This document shows, one piece after another, positions 1-11,700 of a DNA stretch of 64,000 bases. The translations under genes and the position numbers were made by a program. This DNA comes from Phoebastria nigripes (Eukaryota; Chordata; Aves; Procellariiformes; Diomedeidae), in NCBI GenBank assembly GCA_035582835.1, contig JAYKAV010002319.1, positions 558,001 through 622,000 on the forward strand, read 5' to 3'. Below the pieces are notes generated by a model. That model ran no database searches. It had not been told where the DNA came from and was given only the letters and a program-made list of their open reading frames with translations. Numbering within the stretch: the first letter of the stretch is position 1; every line of letters begins with the position of its first letter.

Positions 1-1999
1 AAAGGCATTTATTTCCTTTCAGGCACTGGTGAAGTTTAGCAAAGTTCTTGCACTGAGTTATGTACTGGGGGGTGGGGATGGGGGGGTGTAGCTACAGCTG
101 CAAGGAGTAGCTTTGCCAGCCTCTCGAGTTCGGAGGTTTTGGCTTTCCAAGCGGAAGTTTGTTTTTGCAGTGTACAACGTTAGCCTTGATTTGTTAATCG
201 ATTTTTTTTCTAAGGTTGCACTTTAGCTTCATGTTTAAGGAGTGTTATACTGGATGATGAACTTCCATGAACAGCTTGTAAAAATGAGTTGAAAAATTCC
301 CTGGGTGCTTTAAAGAGCACACACACACAAAGTCTGCAGCTTCAATTTACAAGCCTCAGACTTATGGGCAGTTTCCTGCACACTGTTATTTGAATAAACA
401 AAGCTAGCTGTTTCCCCACCTTTAGCATGAGAAAAGTAATGATATGCAGGAAGACGTGCATGGGAACAGCAAGCCTATGTTTAGCTGCTTGTAGGCTTGT
501 GCTTTTAATAGATGTCTTCTATTAGCTTGTGTTTTACAAGTTTTCTTATGTTGTTTATGTTTTTGTAGCTTTAGTTCTGTTACCGTAGACTTGGCAGTTT
601 TGGTGGGAAAAGGATATATAGAATTGGTTTTAAGAATAAAAGTGGGTTTTTTCCAGTAATGAGAGAAACTGTAGCAGAAAGTCTCTCCTAGAGGAAAAAT
701 AAAGCTACAGCAAATGGCAGGTTGGAATTAAAAGCAACAATGAACAGCCCTATAATGTTCATGTTTGTGAAATAAAAATGCTCAAGATTAAGGTAGTTTA
801 TGCCCATCTTCTGTCTGGTGTCAATACAGGAAAATAATACATTCAGCTCATTAGTAGATATTAACAGCAAAACAGCCCTGCAGGAATTTTTGAAGTGGCT
901 TGCACATTTGTAGTAGCTGGGAGATTTTATGTGCCTATGCATTTTAATTGGGTGTGTTTCAATATATGACAGGGTCGAGTGGGACCAAAGATCATGTTTT
1001 CCTTCTTACCCTGAGAATGCAGTTTGAAATTCAACTCTGAAAAACAAGATTTGAAATTCGTTAGCAGTCTGCAACAATTATATTAGCTTCTTATCTGTGT
1101 TGCTTGAGTAATGTGTATGCCTACACGCAGTGACTCAAAAAAATGGCAAATGTGGATCTGTTTAATTCGTAAGTAATTTTCTGTTCTATATGGTAAGCTG
1201 TGCTTAACAGTTGCCAGTCTTTTTGGTTTCATATCCTTTGTCATTTAACATTTTCCTTGAAACAAGAAGGAGATTCCTGTTCCCCACCCATGCTCAGAAA
1301 CAGGCTATGGACAGTGGCACGAGTACTTCATGAAGCCACGAAAGGGTCAAGAAGAGTAGATGATTTCACATACCAGGTAAGCCAGTCACTGGAAAACAGC
1401 AGCTTAAATGGTGTGCCAGCAGTCGTTGTTCTTCATTCTCATACTAGCATTTTCAACTCTTGCTCTGTCCCTTCATCCTTTTCAGAATTTACCTTCATTT
1501 TTGAGCAGGTTTAAATAGTCAAGACTGCTCAGAGTTGTAATAAACACAGGAATATTATTTATAAAAAAGAAAACAACAAACAAGCAAACTTGAATGACAA
1601 GGTTACCATTGCTAGGATGACTCTTTAACCACACAGAGGACACACACCACAACCTGACATAAAAATTAACAGCTGCTGGGTGACAAGGCCCTTCAAAATT
1701 GAATGGCAGGTCCTCTTTGGGTTTAGATGCTGAGTTTTGGTAGAGGTGTTAAATAGTGGGAACACTTCCATTTGCTTTATTTTGTTTTCCCCAGAACAAG
1801 TTAAAATATCTGCCATCTGTGTTCAAAGGATTTACACTAACGATATTCTGCAAGCCTGTAGAAGGATAAGAGGAGTTTCATTTTCTAAGGAAAGGAGACA
1901 CTTTAATGGCACATTTTCCATAAACACAGTGTGAATGAGAGATAATTCACATTCAACCTGGAAATGCTCTAGAAACACACAAGATGAGCACAGTCAGTA
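1..1999. other. 3' flank of USP3, no gene recognised
   Basis: AT-rich sequence with only short stop-bounded frames. A G-rich tract at 66-87 on the plus strand could form a G-quadruplex. In human, FBXL22 lies a few kb downstream of USP3 in the same orientation. I looked for an F-box-like start and saw none, so it is absent or lies beyond the left edge. Confidence 0.5.
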
Positions 2000-2651
2000 A
2001 TCCTCACTGAAAATTACATACTAATTTTAATGGTAAACAATTACAACTATGGCACTACAGTACTTGAGGATATCCTAAAGCACATTGGAATCAGTTTTCA
2101 AGGTGCTGATTACCTCACCAATAAGACACAGACACATCAGTAATGAAACGTTGGGGAAACTTTTGAACACCCCATGTTATGCTTTCCATTGATTTAGCAA
2201 AATCCTTATAAATGGCCTGCTTTTGATACAAGTCCACTGTCCCTACCTGTCTGAAAGTTTTAAAACTCTCCTCTCAGGCTGACATCCGTTACCACCCAGC
2301 AAGCACCTTCTGAGAAGGAGCTCTTTGTAAGTGCCTTAGAGTTTCCCATAGTGCTGTGCTTAACAGCTCACTATACAACATACTAAAGCAGAAGTATTCT
2401 GAGAGCTGGACATTTTGCAGTTTTGTTTTACATAAATCTTGTCTCCAGTTGTATACGTGGCTAAACAATTACTAACAAAAGGACAACCTTTGATCAGACA
2501 AATTTTGGTGAAAAATATGCAAGTCTTTGAACTGTAGGGAGCAGTTGTTGCTTGCAGAGCAGTCACAAGCAAGAAAAAAATTCTTGCCAGTTAGTGTGTA
2601 CTATGATCAGCAGTAAGTAGAAAAGAAACATTTGGCTTAAATGAAATGAGA

Positions 2652-2678
2652 TATCGCCCCCCACCCCTTCCCCCCCAC
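2652..2678 (-). repeat. G-rich tract in the presumed USP3 3' UTR (minus strand)
   Basis: The plus strand reads as C runs broken by A and TT. The minus strand, which would be the transcript if the 3' UTR reaches here, has G7, G4 and G6 runs with one- or two-base spacers. This is compatible with a G-quadruplex. Confidence 0.5.
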
Positions 2679-2771
2679 AAGCTAGTAGATAAATATAGGA
2701 TATACAAGTAAGGTTAAAAATGTAATACTAGGCCAGCTGCAGTATATGTTACTGGTTCAGTGCTCAGTTAC

Positions 2772-2791
2772 TTTTTTTTTTTTTTTTTTTT
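2772..2791. repeat. T homopolymer (20 bp)
   Basis: Twenty consecutive T on the plus strand downstream of USP3. No retroposon body or target-site duplication is recognised beside it. Confidence 0.9.
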
Positions 2792-4959
2792 GACACAGCA
2801 CACGATATAAGACAGTGGATAGGGAAAGGACTTCAGCAGTAAGAGAAATACTTGTGTTGCCACAACAGACTGTTCATAGTGTCCATCTGGGTTTGCAGTG
2901 GGAGAAAGTTAAATTAGGAAAGGATTTACAATGTACTTGTTCCAGCAAAGCATATGGCTGAGTCCTTATCCCCACCTGCTGCAAGAACAAGACTGACGTG
3001 ATTGCATTGTGTTCCCATGGCTGTGTCTCAAATGGACCACACTGGATACCATTGCCCAAGACCTTAATGTTACAGAGCAAATGTTACTGAAAGGAAATAC
3101 TGAAGTGAAGAACGTAACTCTGACCCCAAAAATTAACTGGAGAAGTAGAAGCTGCTTAAAGTAAGTGAATGTTGCTGAAGATTACAAACTTAAGTTTCTA
3201 AAAATACAAAAAGGCACATTTACATCACTGGTTTACGAGAACACTGCACACACCTGACTACTGTAAGTTAAACTGCTTCTGGCCCATAGCTAGTTGTGTA
3301 TTTTAAGCTTTGTATTCTCAACACTAAAATTCTAAAGCAATCCACTCCAAGTAGTGTGCAGGCAAAACGCAGCTGTAGATGGAATCTACTTAACTCCCCA
3401 ACTAACTGTGAGCAATAAGGCTGCCCTTCAGGGTAACTGTGGTAAGATACTTCACCTGCCCTGCACACCAATGAAGTCTGTCAAATACCTTTTTCTGCCT
3501 GTATAAATGGTAACAGCTACCTATTCTGATTAGAAGAAAGGCTCTGGCTGCAAGAAATGGAGAAATGGTAGGTGACAAACTATCTAGAATTTAAAGCAAT
3601 GAATAGTTCTATTTATTGTTCAACTTAAGTGAAAGAAGAGATCCTTATATGTCACTTAATGTATCAAATAATCACAATAGGTTTTAACTAGTGTACAGTT
3701 TACATATTCATACACCATTAGCAATGCTGAATGCTTTCTGCAGTTTTATATTAAGCCAATTTCTCTCTTTCCTGGTCTAAGATGGTGTGAAAAAGCTATG
3801 AAGAATGACATTTTTAAAAACATGTGATTGTGATTTCTCTTATACTTGTACAGCTAGCAGGTAACCCACAGCAAGGAAATTGATGCGTACTCCATATGCA
3901 CCAGGTTGAGCTATGGTACAACCTGTAGGGAAATTTTTACTGTGTACTACAATGGCTTTCAGAAGCATTAACTAAAAAGGGTAATCACATTTTACTTGAG
4001 TTCTCGTGTGTTTTCAGACTACTATATTTTACTCCTATCACAACTAAAAGGCGGTGTTTGATTGTGTGACTCTACATTAAATAAATTCTACTCTTACTAC
4101 CATGCTTTTGAGATTTTAGGAGTGTCCAGTTCCTTGCTAGGCACACAGGGGCTAGCTAGAAAGAATGGGCTGGGGAAAGAGAACTGAAACGTAGCATTCG
4201 TCAATTTTCAGATTTTTTGGGACTCTGGGCTTTTACAATATTGGTTTTCCTGTCCGCCTTTTTTAAATCTTATTAGCTGACTTCCACTCTCCAGAATGGC
4301 AGTACAGCTAAAATTGAATTTCTTTTTTAACAGAAGTCTTTCTCCATTACATAGCCAAGTTTCAGAAATTGTGTTATGCCTCCAGTGTTCAGCTAGAGAC
4401 CGTAAATAAAGATCCCACACTGGGCCAATGCGTAAATACTACAGCTACCCAAGTCTGCTCCAGTCAACAAGCAGTCTTGGCTCATCAACCCCCAGCAGGC
4501 AGGCTGTGCTGTGAAACTGCATCTTCCCTTTAGTTTGCATTTGAACTGCTAGAACAATTGTCACACAGAGCATCTGGAACACCATCCGCTTCCTTTCAGT
4601 TTTAAGTGAACTGCAGGCATTTAGTGGACAGGAGCTATATTTAGACCTAAGACTGTTCTCACAAACCCCAAACTTTGGGGCTGTACTCCCAATTCCCACC
4701 AGGAAGGAGGGTTGGGGTCCCACTGCCAGGAAGTCTCCAAGTTTTCAAGCAAGGAAGTATTCATGATTAAATTTCAGGATGACAGTCTAAAACAAGAAAT
4801 GTCTAAGGCAATTCAGGTTCGGTTAAAAAAACATAAGTCTCAACACAATTTAGACATATATATTTTAAGATAATTTTTTTAAATTTGAAGGGGGGAGGGC
4901 AGAGCATATGCAAGGAATATTTGAATTAAACTGCAGTATAGATACAATTGAACCAACTG

Positions 4960-4965
4960 TTTATT
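4960..4965 (-). terminator. Candidate USP3 poly(A) signal (AATAAA on minus strand)
   Basis: The first canonical AATAAA on the minus strand after the stop codon, about 625 nt downstream. A GT-containing stretch follows within about 25 nt. An upstream ATTAAA at 5035-5030 is a weaker alternative. Longer 3' UTR isoforms ending further left are quite possible. Confidence 0.35.
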
Positions 4966-5588
4966 TACAATGATTCCTGAAAGTCAGCAGCCTGAATACA
5001 CACCAATATAGCAGCAATTACCTGGTCTATTTAATGATGCCACATCTCCTCTCTTCTGCAGACAAAGAATGATTGTTCAGAGGTCACTGTTTAGTTTCTT
5101 GCACAAGGGAAAATAGTACGTGCAAACAATTCCTTGATTTAAAGAGATTAAATCATATCTACATAACAGCTGTGAGAACAGCATGAAGTTGTATTGCTCT
5201 TCATAATCAGAAGCACATTTATCTTGCTTGTAAGGAGGACAGAAAGCTTCTCTGATGTAAATGTGCCTTTAGAAAGTGAGAACTGAAAACATTAATATAA
5301 AAAAGTCAAATAACTAAGTATTTCATGAAACTATATATATAAAAATTGAGTTATCACAACTAAAGCAGCAAATCAAAATCTGCTGAGGTTTTCTGGTATA
5401 ACTAAAAAAAAAGTTAGTTTGTGTCCAAGTTCAGTAAGTCAAATGCTACCATTGACACAACAAAACTAAAACCCACAAGAGGAAATTGAAAAGTGCACAA
5501 TGAAATTAATAGTCTTGGATCAAGTATTTATGGAAAAATGGAAATGTTTTGTCCGGTGAACTTGATAAGTGAGAATTAAAAGGAGGTA

Positions 5589-5754
5589 TTAAAGTTTATC
5601 TGATCCAGATTTGGCTTGCCGTTCCACATAGAAGAGGATGTAGGCCTTGGCCTTTACCACAGTCTCCTCGTCGGTCAAAGTTACAGTACTGTCGTTGAAA
5701 TGGAACCAACGGCCTTCATGAGCTGCGTATGCGGTGTAATGTCCAGAGCCAACG
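5589..5754 (-). CDS. USP3: USP3 coding exon 15 (catalytic His box and C-terminus, residues 466-520)
   Basis: Encodes [20 protein letters not shown] then [21 protein letters not shown] and [13 protein letters not shown] before TAA. H471 and D487 complete the catalytic triad with C168. The acceptor is CTGCTGACAG. The exon continues into the 3' UTR at lower coordinates. Confidence 0.97.
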
Positions 5755-8700
5755 CTGTCAGCAGGGGGCAGGCGGGGAAAGAAAGGACAATCAGAAGGAG
5801 CTAGACCACCTCATTCTCTGATGCATTTTCTGTTAGGGCTAAGTGACTTGCAGGAACCAGAGGAAGAAAGGAACTGACAGCCCTCCACAACAGTTGGTAA
5901 GATGCTTCCCTTCTTAATCTGTGGGGCTCAAAGTTTTATGTTAAGTAAAATAATCACTTACTGGGATGAGTTGAAAGGCTTTTTTATATGAACTTATTAG
6001 CATCCCATAGTTTTTGTGCAAGCAAGGCTTCTTGCAACACTGAACTTCTATGTTTGCCTACATAAAAATCAAGTCTATTCTCTGTTATTATTTAAGCATT
6101 AGCTATAAAAATTTCACTATCCTCTATTTTCAGAAACCTTCCCCATTTAGGTCTAGAGAGACTCACATAGTCTAAATACAATCAAAAGCACTCACAGCAA
6201 AACTAATCCCAGAGTACCAAGAAGAAAATTTTTCAAGTTCATGTTAAACAGATGCATGTCTTGGAGCCATATTTCTTGAATCTAACATACCAGAACTACA
6301 AACCCACCAATTTTCATTACCCTGCCACCCCAAGATAAGGCCTGCTTTCGCTTGCTTACGTGTTACAACACATGCTCAATGTNTCCAACTATCTAATTCT
6401 ACTCTTATCACGACCAGCTTTCCTTTGCTGTCCATATAGTTTTCCTAAGACTTTGAAGCACCAGTCAGATGCAGTGTGGTGCTACAGGGGCTGCCTTTAG
6501 TAGTCAAATCTTTCGAAGAGTCCAGACCATTCCTCTAGAGAAAGCAAAAGGAGGGGCTTTCTGGACAGAACTTTTTGTTTTGTATCTTTGAATTAAATTC
6601 AGGTATCAGGCAAGGTTTTGATTAATGGGGTTTGGTTTCTTTAAGAAAACTCCTTTCACTGCTCACACCTAGAGAGCGATTGCCTAAATGACAAGAATGT
6701 GTTTCTCTCAGGATAAACGGTTGTCTTGTCTTGTCCCTAACTACTGTTACTCTCAACAGATCAGTCTAGGGCCAGGAAAAGGAAAAAACAAAACACACCC
6801 AGCAACTTTACTTCAAAATACGAACTCTAGCCAGCCTTGTGGCATGCCTATTAGCATTCACTTTGAAGTTCACTCCTGTAGGAGAGAAGGTAAATACAGG
6901 AGAATTGCTTTCACTGCGCTGATCTTAAGTCTGTATTTGTTCCAAACATCCACACATGCCTTTCAGAGTGAATAAAAGGAAAAAATATTTCTGCTTTGTA
7001 CTAAGAATTTCAAAATGAGACGTTAACTTCTGGAAGGCCCCTTGATTCACTCTGTTGGTTTAGGGCTTTCCATTCCCAGAGGAACTAGACTGTTTTCATT
7101 CTGTCTCACATTACCCCCAAAGACTGCCAGTGGGCATTCACAGGAATAACTGTATAGCTCTATCTGAAGTTAATTCAGCTTAGTTCCATGTAAGTTTATA
7201 AATTACTGCTTATTTCCACCGGTAAAAATACAGACATTCACTAGCAACAGAAAAACCTTAATTAACTCTGCATGTACTTCAGTGGGGAGAAGGTCTCTGC
7301 CAAGAAGCAGACTTATTCCACATACTCACCCTGAACCATGATGCACAACAACAGCCGCAAGGTCATACAGGCAGCTTTCTGGGCCACTGTTTTCAGGCTG
7401 TGGATAAAAAGACAGAAAACTCTTCAGATCTCAATAGCACCTGCTATAATTTGTGATAAAGACGTATGTCCTGGAACAAATTTCTACAGAAAGTATCGGT
7501 GAATCTTCATACCTCTAACAAGTAGCATTTCATGTCTAGGCCTCGTAAGGGAAATTCAACATATGTATCAACCTTGTTTCTCAGATATGCTGTCCAGTGA
7601 AATCGTTTCAAGTGTAAGCATAGCACCTAGAGGATTAAAAAAAAATAACAAAAATAGATGCATTAGAGGAAGAGGTTGAACTTAGTGCTAGATATCTGCA
7701 ATAGCCTATGAGAGGCTTATGTGTTGGTCTACTAATGGTGGAGTCATCATTTCCTTTGACATGTTGTCACGCTGTTACTTTTCATGCTTATACGAACCTT
7801 TGGTAGTTTCTGAATCCAGAATTTTTTGGTGGACTTCTGTTTCTTTTTGCATTTGTGACACATATACAGCTCTGTCTCATCAAGTTCTTCCAGGTCTGTA
7901 AAACTGCGAAGACAATCTAAAAAAGAACAAGATACAAAAAACAAAACACCCACACAAAGAAACCTGATTCAAGATGGCATTGAGTGATTTTTGTAACATG
8001 AAATACAACAAATACAGCAATATACAGAAGGTCTGCATGTCTGCTGCAGTCATTCTAGTTATTATATACATTTGTGCAGCAAAAAGCTGTGTAATAATGT
8101 GGTTGTTTAAAAAACAACACCCAAGAGCCATCCTTGCTATGCACAAGGGGCACACACTTCCGAAGGCACAGAGCCTTAGCAAATGCCAACAGGCAACAAT
8201 GCAGATGAGTGTTGGTTGGAAAGACTGTAATACATTAGAAATACTCTGATCACAAAGAAAAACCTCTGCTGGAATCCTTGTTGATATTTAGCTGACCTCC
8301 TGAAGTTTGTCATAGTAGCATGTCAATACATGGTGACTGGGGTAAAACGGGCATGGAAAATTGTTTTGGCACCTTCTTCTCCACAGAATCTCACAAAATT
8401 AGGTGGCATGTCGCATCAAGTCATGCCCTAGGTGAAAAGCCTGGCTCCTCTGAAACAGATACTCTGGAGAGTATATACTCTTAGTCCTGGTAATGATTTC
8501 ATTATCCAAGCACTCTTACCTCGTAGTGTGCACATTGGTCCATTTTCTTGATTTTTAGTACGTTTATTTCTGAACTGACTTGGAATATCTAGCGAAAGGT
8601 CTAGAAAAACAAAGATTAAAAAAAAATCAGGGCTGAATAAAACAATGCCTAATCTTCTCAGGCTAAAACTCTGGTTCAGTCATGTGACATCTAAATAGAT

Positions 8701-11700
8701 CAAGCTTCAGATTTATTTTTCTGCCTTAAGTCACCCAGTGTTTTGAAAGCAAGAGGCACCTTACCTAGGAATGGGTCAAACTTTCTAGACTCAGTCCCAC
8801 ATATTAGGCAGTTGACTTCATTTTGAAGAATGCCTCCAAAAATTGCTGTGACAACAGTAGATGCTCCATTTCTAGACAAACCACATCAGAGGTGAAGTCA
8901 GTCAGAATGCCTGAGCTTAATTTTCAATACTTGTTACATGCTTACTGCTTACAACTACTAGGCAGAGCAGTTTTGCCTATGTGCAACAGTGACTGAGTTC
9001 ACCCACCAGGCATTTCGTTACCCCAGAAGTGTACAGTGCAAGTATGTAGCTTTATAATACTTTTGCTTTGTCTTGTACCTGAAGGATGTGTGAACCACGT
9101 ATACTCTAAGCAGATGCTCAAAATTTCAGTGTTGAAAGTATTCCGGTTGATTGCATTTCTATAGTGGAGAGCTGATACTCACAGGGTACAGTATTTTAAC
9201 CCTGTAATTAAGGCTGTTTCTGAAACAAAAACTTCTTCCCTCTTAGGTAGGTCGAGCATATTTTTGTTTTAATTCTATACCTTTTGTTACAAGTAATTTT
9301 GACTTCTTAAAGCTATTTCTGCACTTCAGTTCCAAAGACAGCTTAAGTTGCATTAAGATATGATAAACAATAGACATCATCATCATCATCGTTCTCTATG
9401 CTTTCATTACTCTCTTAATCTTTTCAGCAGATAATATAATGGACTTGCTTCTCATAGTCCAGTAAAAAAAAAAAAAAAGTTATATTATTATACAACTTCT
9501 ACACTTGCTAGTTTGTGCTTGCAGATCCAACACCACAAGCCTGCAGAAACCTGTATTCCTCATCTGCACTCCACCTACATCTTTACAGTTAATTTGAACA
9601 CTTCTTGTTCAGCAGAAGGAAATGGCTACCCAAATAAACCAGCGCTCATTCACAGTGTATTTATTACTTTACTGTAGGCATTTAAGTGTATGTGACCTTA
9701 ATTTGCCCTTGACAGAAGGCAGCTTACTCCACCTCACCATGCATTTGAACAGCCATTCTCAAGACAAATTTACAATAGATATGTGAACAAAGTTTAAATT
9801 CTCCTCGGGTTTTGACATTCAAAATGTTGACAAAACAAAATTGGTTTATTTTTCAAATACACTTCAATTCTAAGAACATTTTAGGATTCTTTTGTGGGAT
9901 TTTTAAGCAGCAGCAAAGCAACATAAAAGTAAAGAGCACAGTCTGAACTCCAGGCTCTCCCTAATGAAGTATCTATAAAATCCTGCATCTCTCAGACCTG
10001 CTTACTATGTCCTAATTGGTATAGGAAGGGAAAACTCACTCAAGTCTTGCAATCCAAGAACTTAGGGACCAAATGTACAGACTGAACTGACTTAACATTC
10101 CTTCCTGAAGAAAATTAAAATGTTTTCTCTCTGTGACAGTTTCAGTCTGAGAGAAGACACACCTGGGACAGAATTCAGAAACAACAGGATTTTGAGAAGT
10201 AAGAAAGAAGCATGAAACACACGGATTACCTCTGTTAATTTTGATTTTCAGTAACATGAAAATCAAAATTAACAGGAAAAAAAAGCAACAGCTTTGTGTC
10301 AAGTGATATGCAAATACAGCAAGATCATCTGCAGGAAAACTGACTTCAGACTGTAACTGCATTGCTCACTCGTTAATCCACATCTGCTGACAATTTAAAC
10401 CTACAACTACTTGGCCATCTTTTTTGCTCCTGTATCATTCAGGCCATCTGTAACCTTAAGACAATGAAATTGTCTGAACAAATAATTCTATATGGGTATA
10501 GAATAGAAAATACAAAGTTCTTCCTTTTTATTTCTGAAAGACTAATGAATTAAAATGTGTTTACAACTTAGCCTGTATGCTCATGCACACCTATGAAAAA
10601 TGCTGATCCTTTTGAAAGGAAGCACATCCTATAGGATGGCTAATCCTTTATGACCTGCAGCTTTGTAATTCGTAACATAACATTACAGAGGCACTAAAGA
10701 GAACATGGTTCCTTGTTGAGGAACCATGAATTTGAAATTTCAGATCCACCACACACAGACCCATACAAAGGCATTAAGGTTTTGAAGAAATTAAAAAACA
10801 CTTCTTACATGCAACATTTGTTGCTTGCAGACAGACTAGAATTTTCTTGCAAAATTACTGAACGTGAAACACCATTGAAGCCACCCTGGAGTTCCAGGTG
10901 CAGATGGTCCAAAAGGTAACGCATGAACTCATGGGCATCCTGTTGCTGGTATCCCCTTAAGAGAAAAGGAAACAACAGCAACAAAATCACCAAATATACA
11001 GGTTGCTTTAGTGCTGATACACAGAGAGCACCAGGGTCACATGAAAGAACCTTTGCTTGTTTAATAATACTGAGCAGACTTTACAGAGGCATACATATTT
11101 TGTACCCAGAAAGTTTTTCAAGTCATCTTTGGAAACATACAGCTATGTCCAGACAAACGAAGCGACTTTTGATCCTTTGCAGCTGGCTTTCTCTGCACGT
11201 CTCTTTTTGAGGATGGAGAAACATATAAGAGTATACATTTTACATAGGAAGAGACCTTTTAGAAAACAACAGGGAGCAGCAGAGACATAACATTTGCTCA
11301 CATATTTGGTTAATGTTAATTGGCCTCACCAAACTTGATCTGTGCTAGTAACATCCTAGGACTCATATACCTGTTTGTTAATTAAAAATACACAATGGTA
11401 GCAGTAACTTCCCCTCACTCACACGAAGCACTTCTCCATTTTTTTTTGTTTTGACTATATTTGATTAGTACCTCTGCAGAATTGTTATGAACCAGGTTCA
11501 GGCAGCACACTATTCATCCCTACTTTGAAACTACTATAAATTATGGTCAATACATTGACATCGCAAAGCTGGTAAGATTCAACAGAAAGACACCACAAAA
11601 TGTGTGATTTGATGTTCATGTGGGATTCCTAGTCAGTATTTCGAGTGGTTTTCATTCAGCCACTGATCCTGCTCACTTTGGCAGTTCCAGGTGTTTGCTT

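Larger units (their letters stand above)
2000..5588 (-). other. USP3: USP3 3' UTR and immediate downstream region (end not fixed)
   Basis: Sequence downstream of the USP3 stop on the minus strand. No other coding region is recognised here. Minus-strand poly(A) signal candidates are ATTAAA at 5035-5030, AATAAA at 4965-4960 (followed by the GT-rich GTTGGTTCAATTGT), AATAAA at 3617-3612 and AATAAA at 1781-1776. The 4960 site would give a 3' UTR of about 0.6 kb and the others much longer ones. The left limit given is arbitrary. Confidence 0.5.

Noticed and set aside
1200..1514. 104-codon plus-strand frame near the left edge, considered as a neighbouring gene such as FBXL22
   Set aside because: No F-box or leucine-rich repeat features and the wrong strand for the expected neighbour.
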